From: Ga0077548 sp035440445
GTDB lineage: Bacteria > Pseudomonadota > Alphaproteobacteria > Rhizobiales > Xanthobacteraceae
Reading direction: 5' to 3'
Assembly (NCBI GenBank): GCA_035440445.1
Contig: DAORMJ010000003.1
Location: 124,001 to 188,000, forward strand
DNA length: 64,000 nucleotides
Shown here in pieces: positions 50,952 to 60,471 of this stretch. Numbering within the stretch: the first letter of the stretch is position 1; each line of letters begins with the position of its first letter. The translations under genes were made by a program, and so were the position numbers. The notes under the pieces were generated by a model. That model saw only the letters and a program-made list of their open reading frames with translations, was not told the DNA's origin and did not search any database.

Positions 50952-51398
50952 TTGGCTGCCCCCGATTTCATGGGAATTGCTCTGGAAGAAGCGAAGGCTG
51001 CGGCCGCCGCCGGCGAAGTGCCGGTGGGTTGCGTCGTCGTGCGCGGTGGCGAGCTGCTCGCGCAAGCCGGCAACCGCACGCTGCGCGATCGCGATCCCAC
51101 TGCGCATGCCGAGGTGCTGGCGATCCGCGCGGCGGCCGCAAAAATCGGCAGCGAGCGCCTGATCGACTGCGATCTTTACGTCACGCTCGAGCCCTGCACG
51201 ATGTGCGCGTCGGCGATTTCCTTTGCGCGTATCCGCCGGCTCTATTTCGGCGCAGGCGATCCGAAGGGGGGTGCTGTCGAATCCGGCGTGCGCTTCTTCA
51301 ACGCGCCGACGTGTCATCACAAGCCGGAAGTTTATGGCGGCATCGGCGAAGGCGAGGCGGCCGCGATACTCAAAGCGTTCTTCGCCGCGAAGCGCTGA
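50952..51398 (+). CDS. tadA: tRNA-specific adenosine deaminase TadA
   Basis: 148 residues from a TTG at 50952 with GGAG upstream; ATG at 50970 is an alternative. Zinc and catalytic motifs of the cytidine-deaminase fold: TAHAEVLAI (His ligand and proton-shuttling Glu) and EPCTMCASA (two Cys ligands). VPVGCVVVRGGELLA is typical. Converts A34 of tRNA-Arg(ACG) to inosine. Divergent from rluB; convergent with the patatin-like gene. Confidence 0.93.
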   Translation: MAAPDFMGIALEEAKAAAAAGEVPVGCVVVRGGELLAQAGNRTLRDRDPTAHAEVLAIRAAAAKIGSERLIDCDLYVTLEPCTMCASAISFARIRRLYFGAGDPKGGAVESGVRFFNAPTCHHKPEVYGGIGEGEAAAILKAFFAAKR

Positions 51399-52256
51399 CT
51401 ATTTCTCCAGCAACGCCGCGAGTTTCTGCTTCAGTTCTTCCTTGATCGGCTCCGACGCTTTCAGGATCGGCATCGCGCGGGCGAAATCGAACGCGCCGAA
51501 GGCGCTCACATTCGGGCGGATCAGGATATCGGGCGCAGAATACTTCAGCTTCTCCGTTACGATGGCCTGCGTCATGATGTGGGACGCGGTGAATACCGCC
51601 TGCATCGGATCGGGGACACCGGGCGGCGAGTCGCCAAGCCGCGTGATGTCGATCGCGATCACGATGTCGGCGTCACCTCGCAAGAGGTCGAACGGCAGCG
51701 GGTTCACCGCGCCGCCGTCGATCAACAGCTTGCCGTCGAATTCAACCGGGCGGAGCGCGCCGGGAATGGCCATGGAGCCTGCGACGGCAGGCCGGAGTAA
51801 CCCCGAGCGATAGATTGCTTCGCTGCGCGCGCGATAATCGGTCGCGACGACGGTGAGCGGAATTTTCAATTCCTCGAAGGTTTGCGGCAGATCGGGCGGC
51901 AGAAATTCACCGGCGACGCCGCTCGCCTCGAACTGCATGGTGAGTTCGCGAAGCGAGCGCGTCTGCCGGAACTGCTCGCGCCAGTGTCCCCACTGCAGCG
52001 AGATCAGCCGCCGCGTGAAGTCGCCACGCTTGCGCAGCGCCTCGATCGCGAAGCTGCGGATGTCCTTGCCGCGCATGCCGGCGGCATAGCCCGCGCCCAA
52101 CACGGCACCCATCGACGAGCCGGCGATCGCGCAAGGCGTGACACCGAGTTCGTCGAGCGCTTCGATCGCGGGGATATGCGCAAGCCCGCGCGCGCCGCCC
52201 GAGCCGAGGGCGAGCGCGATGCGCGGCGGTGTCTTGTTGCGAAAGCGTTCGAACAC
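51399..52256 (-). CDS. Patatin-like phospholipase family protein (RssA-like)
   Basis: 285 residues when started at the GTG at 52256; the frame extends to 52499 but that part is antisense to the upstream gene. Patatin catalytic dyad: oxyanion loop GSGGARGLAHI, nucleophile Ser in AGSSMGAVLG, and Asp in DGGAVNPLP. No signal peptide. Related proteins are acyl hydrolases; physiological lipid unknown. Lies 22 bases downstream of the phosphotransferase gene in the same direction. Confidence 0.88.
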   Translation of the reverse strand: MFERFRNKTPPRIALALGSGGARGLAHIPAIEALDELGVTPCAIAGSSMGAVLGAGYAAGMRGKDIRSFAIEALRKRGDFTRRLISLQWGHWREQFRQTRSLRELTMQFEASGVAGEFLPPDLPQTFEELKIPLTVVATDYRARSEAIYRSGLLRPAVAGSMAIPGALRPVEFDGKLLIDGGAVNPLPFDLLRGDADIVIAIDITRLGDSPPGVPDPMQAVFTASHIMTQAIVTEKLKYSAPDILIRPNVSAFGAFDFARAMPILKASEPIKEELKQKLAALLEK

Positions 52257-52278
52257 GGCGGCGACTATAGCGCCAACA

Positions 52279-53364
52279 TTACGCCCCTGCGCGCTCCGCG
52301 AAGTGCCACGCGGTCGCGGCCAGCGGCTGCACCTGCCGCGACATGGTCGAGGCATTGGCGTTCGCGGCCGTCCCGTCGCGCACGCGGCCGAGAATGCCCT
52401 GCAGGATTCCGGCGATGCGGAAGAAGTTATAGGCCATGTAAACGTCGATATCGCGCCCACGCGGGTCGAAGCCCGTGCGCTTCGCGTAAAGTGCCGCATA
52501 GTCTTCGGCCGATGGAATGCCGAGCGCCTTGAGGTCGCGATCCTTGAGCGAACCCGTGCCGGTGCCGGTTTTCGCGCCCGGCATGTGCCAGCCCATCATG
52601 TGATAGGTGAAGTCCGCGAGCGGATCGCCGAGCGTCGAAAGCTCCCAGTCGATCACCGCCATCACTTCGTTCTTCGAAGGATGGATGATCATGTTGTCGA
52701 GGCGATAGTCGCCATGCACCACGCGCACCGCCTGCTGCTTCGGCAGATGGTCCGGCAGCCAGCGCATCAGCTTGTCCATTTCCGGTATGTCGTCGGTCTT
52801 GGATGCTTCGTATTGCTTGGTCCAGCGCGCGACTTGGCGGGCAACATAGTCCTCGCCCTTGCCGTAGTCGGAGAGTCCGATCTTGTTGGGCTCCAGCGAA
52901 TGCAGCTGCGCAATCGTCATGTTCTGCGCGTCCCAGATGGCGGCGCGCTCCGCCGGATTGGAATCCGGCATATGCAGTTCCCAGAAGATGCGGCCTTCCT
53001 CGAACGACATGACATAAAATGCGGTACCGACGACGCTCTCGTCTTCGCAATAGACCAGCGCCTGCGGCACCGGAAATTTCTGCACGCCCAGTGCGGCCAT
53101 CACCTTGTATTCGCGGTCGACCGCATGTGCGGAAGGCAGCAGTTTTCCGGGCGGCTTTCTGCGCAGCACATATTTGCGCGCAGGCGTTTCCAGAAGATAC
53201 GTAGGGTTCGATTGCCCGCCCTTGAACTGCTTGACGGCAAGCGGTCCGGCGAAGCGCGGAATTTGTCTCGTCAGATATTCTTCCAGCCGTGCGGGGTCGA
53301 AGGCGAGCGCCTGCACGACGTCCTTGGTGCCGGAGAAGGCTTCCTGGCGATTGAACTCGGTCAT
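52279..53364 (-). CDS. Phosphotransferase family protein (APH / ACAD10-like kinase fold)
   Basis: 361 residues. Kinase-like motifs of the aminoglycoside-phosphotransferase superfamily: KQFKGGQSNPTYLLE at the nucleotide loop, YVLRRKPPGKLLPSAH, the catalytic loop VVHGDYRLDNMIIHP and metal-binding VIDWELSTLGDPLADF. Close in style to the N-terminal part of acyl-CoA dehydrogenase 10, whose relatives phosphorylate 4-hydroxy-acyl-CoAs. No acyl-CoA dehydrogenase partner is present here. Substrate open. Confidence 0.88.
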   Translation of the reverse strand: MTEFNRQEAFSGTKDVVQALAFDPARLEEYLTRQIPRFAGPLAVKQFKGGQSNPTYLLETPARKYVLRRKPPGKLLPSAHAVDREYKVMAALGVQKFPVPQALVYCEDESVVGTAFYVMSFEEGRIFWELHMPDSNPAERAAIWDAQNMTIAQLHSLEPNKIGLSDYGKGEDYVARQVARWTKQYEASKTDDIPEMDKLMRWLPDHLPKQQAVRVVHGDYRLDNMIIHPSKNEVMAVIDWELSTLGDPLADFTYHMMGWHMPGAKTGTGTGSLKDRDLKALGIPSAEDYAALYAKRTGFDPRGRDIDVYMAYNFFRIAGILQGILGRVRDGTAANANASTMSRQVQPLAATAWHFAERAGA

Positions 53365-53449
53365 TTCCTGCCCAGAATTTCTTGGTTGTTGGAAGGGTTA
53401 TAGCGGCGCAGCCGCGACCTTCAAAGTTCGCAGGGCGGAACGGAAATAT

Positions 53450-54352
53450 TCAAGCCCGCCCGAAAAATTCAAGGAGCGACGCGGCCGTTTCTTCCGGCGC
53501 TTCTTCGGGCAGGAAGTGCCCGCAGTCGATCGCGCGGCCTTCGAGCTTGGTCGCCCATTGCTGCCAGATCTTGAGCGGATCGCCCCCCGAATTCGGAATG
53601 CCGCGCGAGCCCCAGAGCGCAAGCGTCGGGCAGGTGATCTTCTTTCCGGCGTTGAAGTCTTCTTCGTCGAATTTCACGTCGGTCGATTGTCCGGCGCGAT
53701 AGTCCTCGCAACAGGCGTGGATGCGTGCGGGGTCCTGAAAGAACGCGCGGTAATGCCCGAGCGCGCGCGGATCGAATTTCTTCAAGCCGTCCGGCGCCCA
53801 GCTTCCCAGCGTCCAGTCGATGTATTCGAGCGGGGCTTTCCCGATCAGCATTTCCGGGAGCGGCGCGCGCTGCGCCAGAAACGGCCAGTGATAGACCACC
53901 ATCGCGCGCTTCGCATCCATTCCCTTCCACATGTCGAGCGTCGGAATGATGTCGAGCACCGAAAGCTTCGTCACGCGCCCCGGATGCTCGAGCGCCATGC
54001 GATAGCCGACGCGCCCGCCGCGGTCGTGCCCGATCACGCCGAACTGCAGGTGACCGAGTTGCTGCATCACCTCGATCAGCGCGTTCGCCATCGCGCGCTT
54101 GGTGTAGGGCGCGTGCTCGGCATCTGCCTTCGGCACATCGCTCCAGCCATAGCCGGGAAGGTCGGGCATGATGAGCGTGAACTGCTTCGCGAGTGCCGGC
54201 GCGATGCGGTGATACTCGACATGCGTTTGCGGAAAACCGTGGATCAGGAGAAGCGGCGGCCCTTCGCCGCCGGAACGCGCGAACAGTCTCCCCGCAGTGG
54301 TATCGATCCAGTGTGACTCGAAGCCGGGGAAGAGGTCTGCGAGTTCGGTCAT
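53450..54352 (-). CDS. Alpha/beta hydrolase, haloacetate dehalogenase-like
   Basis: 300 residues. The nucleophile elbow is IGHDRGGRVGYRMALEHP, with Asp as nucleophile as in haloalkane/fluoroacetate dehalogenases and some epoxide hydrolases. LLLIHGFPQTHVEYHRIAPALA gives the HGxP oxyanion motif and the late histidine is in DCGHFLPEEAPEE. DLPGYGWSDVP resembles fluoroacetate dehalogenase. It overlaps purD by 4 bases (ATGA) and is thus expressed with it. Real substrate not determinable. Confidence 0.85.
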   Translation of the reverse strand: MTELADLFPGFESHWIDTTAGRLFARSGGEGPPLLLIHGFPQTHVEYHRIAPALAKQFTLIMPDLPGYGWSDVPKADAEHAPYTKRAMANALIEVMQQLGHLQFGVIGHDRGGRVGYRMALEHPGRVTKLSVLDIIPTLDMWKGMDAKRAMVVYHWPFLAQRAPLPEMLIGKAPLEYIDWTLGSWAPDGLKKFDPRALGHYRAFFQDPARIHACCEDYRAGQSTDVKFDEEDFNAGKKITCPTLALWGSRGIPNSGGDPLKIWQQWATKLEGRAIDCGHFLPEEAPEETAASLLEFFGRA

Positions 54353-55635
54353 TTTGCTTTCTCGCTTGTTGATTTTTCTCGTGCGATGGCCCGCCAGCCG
54401 ATGTCGCTGCGATAGAAACCCTGCGGCCAGTCGATCAGCGCGATGGCTTTATAGGCGCGCTCGCGCGCCTCGGTGACGGTCTTGCCGATCGCGGTCACGT
54501 TCAGCACGCGCCCGCCGTTCGACAAAATCTTGTCGCCGTCGCGTTTGGTACCGGCATGGAACACCGTGACGCCCTCGACCGCATTGGCCTTGTCGATGCC
54601 GCCGATCACCGCGCCGCTCTGATACGAGCCGGGATAGCCCTGATTGGCGAACACCACCGTGATCGCCACTTCGTCGCGCCAGCGAACGCTCGATTTGTCG
54701 AGTTCGCCGTTCGCGGTGGCAAGCATCAGCGTCAGGAGGTCGTCCTTCATGCGCGGCATCAGCACCTGACATTCGGGGTCGCCGAAGCGCACATTGTATT
54801 CGATGAGCTTCGGCCCGTCTTTTGTGATCATCAGTCCGATATAAAGCACGCCCGAATAAGGCGTGCCTGCGCGCGCGAGCGCACGCGCGGTCGGCCGCAC
54901 GATTTTCTCGAGCACTTCCTGCTCGATCGCGGGGGTGAATACGGGTGCTGGCGAATAGGCGCCCATGCCGCCGGTGTTCGGTCCCTGATCGTTGTCGAAG
55001 ACGCGCTTGTGGTCCTGCGCGGAAGCAAGCGGCAACACCTGCTCGCCATGCACGAGACAGAAGAAGCTTGCTTCCTCGCCTTCGAGAAATTCCTCGATCA
55101 CGACCGGCGCGTTGCCGCCCATCGCAAAGACCTGATCGACCGCGAGCAGCGCTTCCTGTTTTTCCATCGCCACGATCACGCCCTTGCCGGCGTGCAGGCC
55201 GTCGGCTTTCAGCACGATCGGCGCGCCGTGCTTCTCGATATGCTTGCGTGCCTCGTCGCGGCTTTTCGTTTCCAGAAAGGCCGCGGTGGGGATGCCGTTT
55301 TCGGCGCAGAGCCGCTTGGTGAAGGATTTCGAGCCCTCCAGCGTCGCCGGAATTTTCTGCGGCCCGAATACCTTGATCCCGGCCGCGATCAGCGCGTCGG
55401 CGAGGCCCGCCGTCAGCGGGGCTTCCGGCCCGACCACGACGAGGCCGATCTTCTTCTCCTTGCAGAAGGCGATCACCGCCGCGTGGTTCTCGACCTTGAG
55501 GGCCACGATCTCGGCATCTTCCGCGATGCCGGGGTTCCCCGGCGCGGCATAGAGCTTGGTGAGGAGCGGGCTCGCGGCAAGTTTCCAGGAAAGTGCGTGT
55601 TCGCGGCCGCCGGAGCCGATCAGGAGTACGTTCAT
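54349..55635 (-). CDS. purD: Phosphoribosylamine-glycine ligase
   Basis: 428 residues. ATP-grasp enzyme of purine synthesis. MNVLLIGSGGREHALSWKLA is the typical start, VVGPEAPLTAGLADAL and FTKRLCAENGIPTAAF precede the ATP-grasp core, IVLKADGLHAGKGV binds ATP, and YSGVLYIGLMITKDGPKLIEYNVRFGDPECQVL contains the metal ligands. Condenses phosphoribosylamine with glycine. Divergent from xseA. Confidence 0.96.
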   Translation of the reverse strand: MNVLLIGSGGREHALSWKLAASPLLTKLYAAPGNPGIAEDAEIVALKVENHAAVIAFCKEKKIGLVVVGPEAPLTAGLADALIAAGIKVFGPQKIPATLEGSKSFTKRLCAENGIPTAAFLETKSRDEARKHIEKHGAPIVLKADGLHAGKGVIVAMEKQEALLAVDQVFAMGGNAPVVIEEFLEGEEASFFCLVHGEQVLPLASAQDHKRVFDNDQGPNTGGMGAYSPAPVFTPAIEQEVLEKIVRPTARALARAGTPYSGVLYIGLMITKDGPKLIEYNVRFGDPECQVLMPRMKDDLLTLMLATANGELDKSSVRWRDEVAITVVFANQGYPGSYQSGAVIGGIDKANAVEGVTVFHAGTKRDGDKILSNGGRVLNVTAIGKTVTEARERAYKAIALIDWPQGFYRSDIGWRAIAREKSTSEKAK

Positions 55636-55707
55636 TAGCCGCTACCGGAATTGAGGTGTCATTGGCCGCTTGATGTATCATGCGAAGCCAGCCAGTTAGA
55701 GTCGCGA

Positions 55708-57159
55708 ATGCCCGCATCCACAGCACCGACCAATTTGCCGGAAATCTCGGTTTCCGAGCTGTCCATGTCCCTCAAACGCACGGTGGAGGAAGCCTTTCCC
55801 TATGTGCGGCTGCGCGGCGAAATCTCGGGCTTTCGCGGGGCCCATTCCTCGGGGCATTGCTATTTCAGCCTGAAGGACGACAGCGCCAAGATCGACGCCA
55901 TCATCTGGAAGGGCGCTTTTTCCCGCATGCGCATCAAGCCCGAAGAGGGCATGGAAGTGATCGCGACCGGGAAGGTTACGACCTATCCGGGAAAGTCTAG
56001 CTACCAGATCGTGATCGACGCGCTGGAGCCGGCGGGTGTCGGCGCGCTGATGGCGCTCCTGGAGGAGCGCCGCAAGAAGCTCGCCGCCGGAGGTCTGTTC
56101 GACGACGCGCGCAAGAAACCGCTGCCTTATCTGCCGCGCGTGATCGGCGTCATCACCTCGCCAACGGGTGCGGTGATCCGCGACATCCTCCATCGCCTGT
56201 CGGATCGTTTTCCGCGCCACGTCATGGTGTGGCCGGTGCGCGTACAGGGCGAAACCTGCGGCGCGGAAGTGGCGGCCGCGATTGAAGGCTTCAATGCCTT
56301 TGCCGAAGGTGGCGCGATGCCGCGGCCGGACGTGCTGATCGTCGCGCGCGGCGGCGGGTCGCTCGAAGATCTCTGGGGCTTCAACGATGAAATCGTGGTG
56401 CGCGCCGCAGCAGCAAGCAAAATTCCGCTGATCGCCGCGGTCGGTCACGAAACCGATTTCACGCTGATCGATTTTGCCGCCGATCGCCGTGCGCCGACCC
56501 CGACCGCGGCTGCGGAGCTGGCAGTGCCGGTGCGCTCGGAATTGATCGCGCTCTCGCGCGAGCGCGCGGCCCGGCTCGTGACCTGCTGGTCGCGGATGAT
56601 CGAGCGCTTGAAGACGGAGTTGCGCGGGCTTGCGCGCGGCGTGCCTTCGCTCGACAGCCTGCTCGCAATGCCGCGCCAGCGTCTGGACAATGCGTCTGCG
56701 CGGCTGCCGCTTGCGCTGAAAGCAAGTGCGCATGTTCATCGCGTCAAGTTTTCGAGAATTGCCGCGGGTCATAATCCCGGTGCGATCAGAGCCGTCATCG
56801 GGCGCTATATCGACCGCGTAAAAAATGCGGAGGCCCGCGCGACGCGCGCCCGCGACGTTCTTGTTCTCCACGCGCGCCGGGACGTCGAGATGCGCAAAGC
56901 CCGGATCGCTTCGCTTGGCCAGTTGCTCAACGCCTTCAGTCACAAGGGCGTGCTGGAGCGAGGCTTTGCGCTGGTGCGCGGACCGGATGGCCGCCCCGTG
57001 CGTTCCGTTGCGGCAACGACACCGGGGATGGCGCTGGAAATCGAGGTGAGGGATGGCCGGTTCCGTGCCGCCATCGCCGGAACTCCGCCGCCCGCGCCGA
57101 AAAAAACGCCGCCGTCTCCTGTTAAGGCGACCCAGCAGGGCAGCCTCTTCGACGAATGA
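55708..57159 (+). CDS. xseA: Exodeoxyribonuclease VII large subunit
   Basis: 483 residues from the ATG at 55708 (the frame extends to 55651 but MPASTAPTNLPEISVSELS looks like the real start). N-terminal OB fold (FPYVRLRGEISGFRGAHSSGHCYFSLKDD), central nuclease domain with GVITSPTGAVIRDILHRLSDRFPRHVM and VLIVARGGGSLEDLWGFNDE, then a coiled-coil C-terminal region. Degrades single-stranded DNA to oligonucleotides with XseB, not seen here. Overlaps or abuts the DUF2093 gene. Confidence 0.95.
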   Translation: MPASTAPTNLPEISVSELSMSLKRTVEEAFPYVRLRGEISGFRGAHSSGHCYFSLKDDSAKIDAIIWKGAFSRMRIKPEEGMEVIATGKVTTYPGKSSYQIVIDALEPAGVGALMALLEERRKKLAAGGLFDDARKKPLPYLPRVIGVITSPTGAVIRDILHRLSDRFPRHVMVWPVRVQGETCGAEVAAAIEGFNAFAEGGAMPRPDVLIVARGGGSLEDLWGFNDEIVVRAAAASKIPLIAAVGHETDFTLIDFAADRRAPTPTAAAELAVPVRSELIALSRERAARLVTCWSRMIERLKTELRGLARGVPSLDSLLAMPRQRLDNASARLPLALKASAHVHRVKFSRIAAGHNPGAIRAVIGRYIDRVKNAEARATRARDVLVLHARRDVEMRKARIASLGQLLNAFSHKGVLERGFALVRGPDGRPVRSVAATTPGMALEIEVRDGRFRAAIAGTPPPAPKKTPPSPVKATQQGSLFDE

Positions 57160-57230
57160 GTAACGATCCTGCGAGCGCCGCAAATTTACGCTTTGCGCTT
57201 CCCTCCGGTTCGTTCCATATAACGGCCATC

Positions 57231-57449
57231 ATGAACCGTTTCGAACGCACCCCCTTGGCAGCCGGCGAAGCCGAACTGCGCTACCTCGATGGCGACTATC
57301 GCATCGTCAGGCCGGGCAGCTATGTGCGTTGCGCAGTCACCGGGGCGCCGATTGCGCTCGACGAGTTGAAATACTGGAGCGTGGATCTGCAGGAGGCTTA
57401 TGCCTCGCCGGAGGCCGTCATGGCCCGCGTGCAGGGAACGCGGCGCTAA
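57231..57449 (+). CDS. DUF2093 protein
   Basis: 72 residues from the ATG at 57231. The DUF2093 core is clear: YLDGDYRIVRPGSYVRCAVTGAPIALDELKYWSVDLQEAYASPEA. A longer frame begins at an ATG overlapping the xseA stop (57156) and adds 25 residues; family members start near MNRFER, so the shorter form is preferred. A Cys with nearby conserved residues hints at a small zinc- or RNA-binding fold, but the function is unknown. The gene regularly follows xseA in Rhizobiales. Confidence 0.8.
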   Translation: MNRFERTPLAAGEAELRYLDGDYRIVRPGSYVRCAVTGAPIALDELKYWSVDLQEAYASPEAVMARVQGTRR

Positions 57450-58462
57450 ACCTCGAGTGCTTTTCCGATCAGTGTCAGTGCGGGGGCTTCGTCGTCGAAC
57501 GCGAGCCGCACGCGAAACTGTTTCGATTCCGCAAGCAGCCCGGCAAGCGCCGGATCGCCATGCATGCGCGCGGCATCCTTTTCGGTCGTGACCAGCTGCA
57601 AACCCGTTCGGACGGATTGCGCGAGCAGGCTGCTTGCGTCCTTTGCAGTGTAGCGATGGTGATCGCCGAAACTCCTGCGCGCGGCGACGACCGCGCCGGC
57701 TTCCTCGAGCGAGCGGAAAAATTTCTCGGGTGCGCCGATGCCGGCATAGGCCAGTACGCGCATGCCTGAAAGTTGCGCGGCCGCTTCCGGTTGCGCGGCG
57801 AGCCTGCCGCGCAACACCACAAGACCTGTTTTCGATGCCAGCGCTGCCGCGCGCTCGCCTGCTTCGCCCGCCCCGACGACAAGCACGGCCTCAGCACGGC
57901 GAAGCTGCGCGCCGAGCGGCGCGCGCAAGGGACCGGAGGGAAACGGCAAGCCGTTGCCGATCCCTTTCGCGCCATCGACCACGAGGAGCGCGAAGTTTTT
58001 TTCGAGCGACGGATTTTGAAAGCCGTCGTCCATGATGAGCACGCCGGCACCGTTCGCTTCGGCGAGTTGTGCGCCTGCTGCCCGGTCCTGCGCGATGATC
58101 GTGGGCGCCACCGCGGCAAGCAGCGGGGCCTCGTCGCCGATGGCCCGTGCGTCGTGCTTGCCGAGGTCGGCAAGCACCGGCCCCTTCAGTTTTCCGCCGT
58201 AACCGCGCGTCAGGAAGTACGGGTTTCTGCCTTGCGCTTTCAGATACGTGGCAACGGCTATCGCGGTCGGAGTCTTGCCTGCACCGCCCAGCGTGGGATT
58301 GCCGATACAGAGCACTGGAATTTTTGGCTTGTATCCGGGGCGCGCGAGGCGGCGGGCTGCGATCACGCCATAGATCGCAGACACCGGATAGAGCAGTGCC
58401 GCGCTTGCGCCGGGCTTTCGCCACCAGAAATGCGGTGCGCGAAGCGGAAGCGGTGCCGTCAT
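57446..58462 (-). CDS. lpxK: Tetraacyldisaccharide 4'-kinase LpxK
   Basis: 338 residues from the ATG at 58462, which overlaps the waaA stop; the open frame to 58714 is antisense-like and rejected. Walker A is VLCIGNPTLGGAGKTPTAIAV, FLTRGYGGKLKG follows, and LIMDDGFQNPSLEKNFALLVVD is the LpxK signature. Phosphorylates the 4' position of lipid A disaccharide at the inner membrane. Co-transcribed with waaA and the acyltransferase. Confidence 0.95.
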   Translation of the reverse strand: MTAPLPLRAPHFWWRKPGASAALLYPVSAIYGVIAARRLARPGYKPKIPVLCIGNPTLGGAGKTPTAIAVATYLKAQGRNPYFLTRGYGGKLKGPVLADLGKHDARAIGDEAPLLAAVAPTIIAQDRAAGAQLAEANGAGVLIMDDGFQNPSLEKNFALLVVDGAKGIGNGLPFPSGPLRAPLGAQLRRAEAVLVVGAGEAGERAAALASKTGLVVLRGRLAAQPEAAAQLSGMRVLAYAGIGAPEKFFRSLEEAGAVVAARRSFGDHHRYTAKDASSLLAQSVRTGLQLVTTEKDAARMHGDPALAGLLAESKQFRVRLAFDDEAPALTLIGKALEV

Positions 58463-59751
58463 GGGGCGAAGCGCAACTGCACGAGGTAAGGCTCGATCGC
58501 GGCGATCGTGCGGTTCACCGCGCCCGAGAGCGGCAGCACGGTCTTGCGCGCGGCTTCCGCCATGGCGCCGATCAGCACCGGATCGTCCGATAGCCGCAAG
58601 ACGCTTGCCGCGAGCGACTTCGCGTCGGTCACGGTCGCGGCGCCATGCTCGCGATTGAGCGCGGCATAGATCGAGGTGAAGCTGTGCACGTAAGGCCCGT
58701 GCAGGATCGCGCAATCGAGCTTCGCCGGTTCGATCGGGTTCTGGCCGCCATGCTTGATGAGCGAGCCGCCCATGAACACGATCCGCGCCAGCCGGTAGAA
58801 CAGCCCGAGTTCGCCGATCGTGTCGGCGACATAAATCTGCGTGCCGCGATCGGGCAGGTGATTGCGCGAACGCATGGCCTGCGGGAGCCCGTGTTCCTGC
58901 GCGAGTTGTGCGATCTCGCCGCCCCGTTCCGGATGGCGCGGCACGATGATCGTGAGCAGGCCCGGGATTTTCTTGGCGACTTCGATATGCGCTTCGATGA
59001 CTTCCTCGTCTTCGCCGCGATGCGTGCTCGCCGCAAGAAATAGCGGACGGCCGTAGATGGTGCGCTTCATCTCCGCCATGGCCTGTTCGTCGGCAGGCGG
59101 CGGAGAGACATCGAATTTCAGGTTGCCGGTCGCGAAGGCGCGCTCCGCGCCGAGCTGCGAAAGCCGCTCGGCGACGTCTTCATCCTGCGTCAGGCAAAGA
59201 TCGAAACAGGACAGCAGGCTTTTCGCGGTCGTCTTTGCGCGCTTCCAGCGTGAGAACGAGCGCTGCGACAGCCGCCCGTTCACCAGCACGATCGGCACGC
59301 CGCGGCCCGACGTCTCCTGCAAAAGGTTCGGCCAGAATTCCGACTCTGCGATCAACGCAAGTCCGGGCCGCCAGTAATCCAGGAAGGCGTTCATGAATTG
59401 CGGCGTGTCGAGCGGAATATATTGATGCAACGTTCCTTCCGGCATGCGCCGCGCTGCCGTTTGCGCAGCCGTCACCGTGCCGGATGTAACGAGCACGTGG
59501 AATCCCTGCGCGCGGATCCGCTCGACCAGCGGCTGCACGGAGAGAATTTCGCCGACGCTCGCGCCGTGAATCCATACCAATGCGCCTTCCGGCCGTTCGA
59601 GCGTCGCGATGCCGCGCCGCTCCTGCATCCGTTCGGGATCTTCTTTGCCGCGCTTGCGCCGCCAGTTCAGGATCGACCCGGCAAGCGGGGTCGCGAGGCG
59701 CATCGCACCGCGATAGGCTCGGATCGAGAGCGGGGCGCGCGACTTAGGCAT
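58459..59751 (-). CDS. waaA: 3-deoxy-D-manno-octulosonic acid transferase
   Basis: 430 residues from the ATG at 59751. KdtA features: N-terminal membrane-associated segment, WIHGASVGEILSVQPLVERIRAQG with the catalytic Glu, LIAESEFWPNLL, and the GT-B C-terminal half with GGSLIKHGGQNPIEPAKLDCAILHGPY. Transfers Kdo from CMP-Kdo to lipid A precursor. Start overlaps the end of the acyltransferase gene by 8 bases, its end overlaps lpxK by 4. Confidence 0.95.
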   Translation of the reverse strand: MPKSRAPLSIRAYRGAMRLATPLAGSILNWRRKRGKEDPERMQERRGIATLERPEGALVWIHGASVGEILSVQPLVERIRAQGFHVLVTSGTVTAAQTAARRMPEGTLHQYIPLDTPQFMNAFLDYWRPGLALIAESEFWPNLLQETSGRGVPIVLVNGRLSQRSFSRWKRAKTTAKSLLSCFDLCLTQDEDVAERLSQLGAERAFATGNLKFDVSPPPADEQAMAEMKRTIYGRPLFLAASTHRGEDEEVIEAHIEVAKKIPGLLTIIVPRHPERGGEIAQLAQEHGLPQAMRSRNHLPDRGTQIYVADTIGELGLFYRLARIVFMGGSLIKHGGQNPIEPAKLDCAILHGPYVHSFTSIYAALNREHGAATVTDAKSLAASVLRLSDDPVLIGAMAEAARKTVLPLSGAVNRTIAAIEPYLVQLRFAP

Positions 59752-60454
59752 CGTTTGCCGCCTTCGGCGGGCGACCGACAAGCGTCTCTGCCCGTTCGGT
59801 GACGCGATTGAGTTTGGCCTCGACCTCCAGCCGCGCGCGCTCGAGCGCCGCGTCGTCCGCATCGGCTGGCACAAGCACGGGGGCTTCCGCCACCATGGCC
59901 ATCTTGCCGAAGGGAAAGTGCAGGCTCGACTTGTCCCAGCTTCTCTGCAGGATCATGCGATTGCTGGTTGCGATCGCCACCGGAAAGATCGGCCGTCCGG
60001 AGTGTTTGGCGATGCTGACGACGCCGAGCCCGGCGCGGCGCGAAATTTTCGGCACGTCCGCGGTCATCGCGACATTGATGCCCTGCGAGAGCGCATCCAG
60101 CATCTGGCGCGTTGCGGCGACGCCGCCTTTCTCGTGAAAGTTATTCCGATGCGTTCCCGAGCCGCGAATGGTTCCGATGCCGAGCGCTTCGGCGGCAATG
60201 GCGTTCACATCCGCGTCGAACGAACGGGAGATCATGACCTTCGCCTTGTGGTGCGGCTTGCAGAAAAACGGCGTGAGGAAATGCTGCCCGTGCCAGAAGG
60301 TCAAGATCAACGGCATCTCGCCGTCGACCCAATCGTAGAGATTTGCGGGCTCGAGGACGACCCGCTGGGTCTTCCAGACCAGCTTGAGGTAAGCCGCCAC
60401 CGACCGGCCGAGTACGCGCCGGAAACCTTCGGAGGTGCGAATGGTACGCCACAT
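59744..60454 (-). CDS. DUF374 family acyltransferase-like protein (LPS region)
   Basis: 236 residues. DUF374 / LPLAT-like: LILTFWHGQHFLTPFF provides the HG(Q)H-type motif in place of the HxxxxD of ordinary acyltransferases, ISRSFDADVNAIAAEALGIGTIRGSGTH and VAMTADVPKISRRAGLGVVSIAKHSGRPIFPVAIAT complete the family. Position between DUF4170 and waaA implies work on lipid A or the outer membrane. The exact reaction is not established. Confidence 0.88.
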   Translation of the reverse strand: MWRTIRTSEGFRRVLGRSVAAYLKLVWKTQRVVLEPANLYDWVDGEMPLILTFWHGQHFLTPFFCKPHHKAKVMISRSFDADVNAIAAEALGIGTIRGSGTHRNNFHEKGGVAATRQMLDALSQGINVAMTADVPKISRRAGLGVVSIAKHSGRPIFPVAIATSNRMILQRSWDKSSLHFPFGKMAMVAEAPVLVPADADDAALERARLEVEAKLNRVTERAETLVGRPPKAANDA

Positions 60455-60471
60455 GACAGCAGGATAACGCG

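Noticed and set aside
54556..55638. 360-codon plus-strand frame
   Set aside because: Antisense to purD, His/Arg-rich with no domain.
55696..57183. 495-codon minus-strand frame
   Set aside because: Antisense to xseA and of shadow composition.
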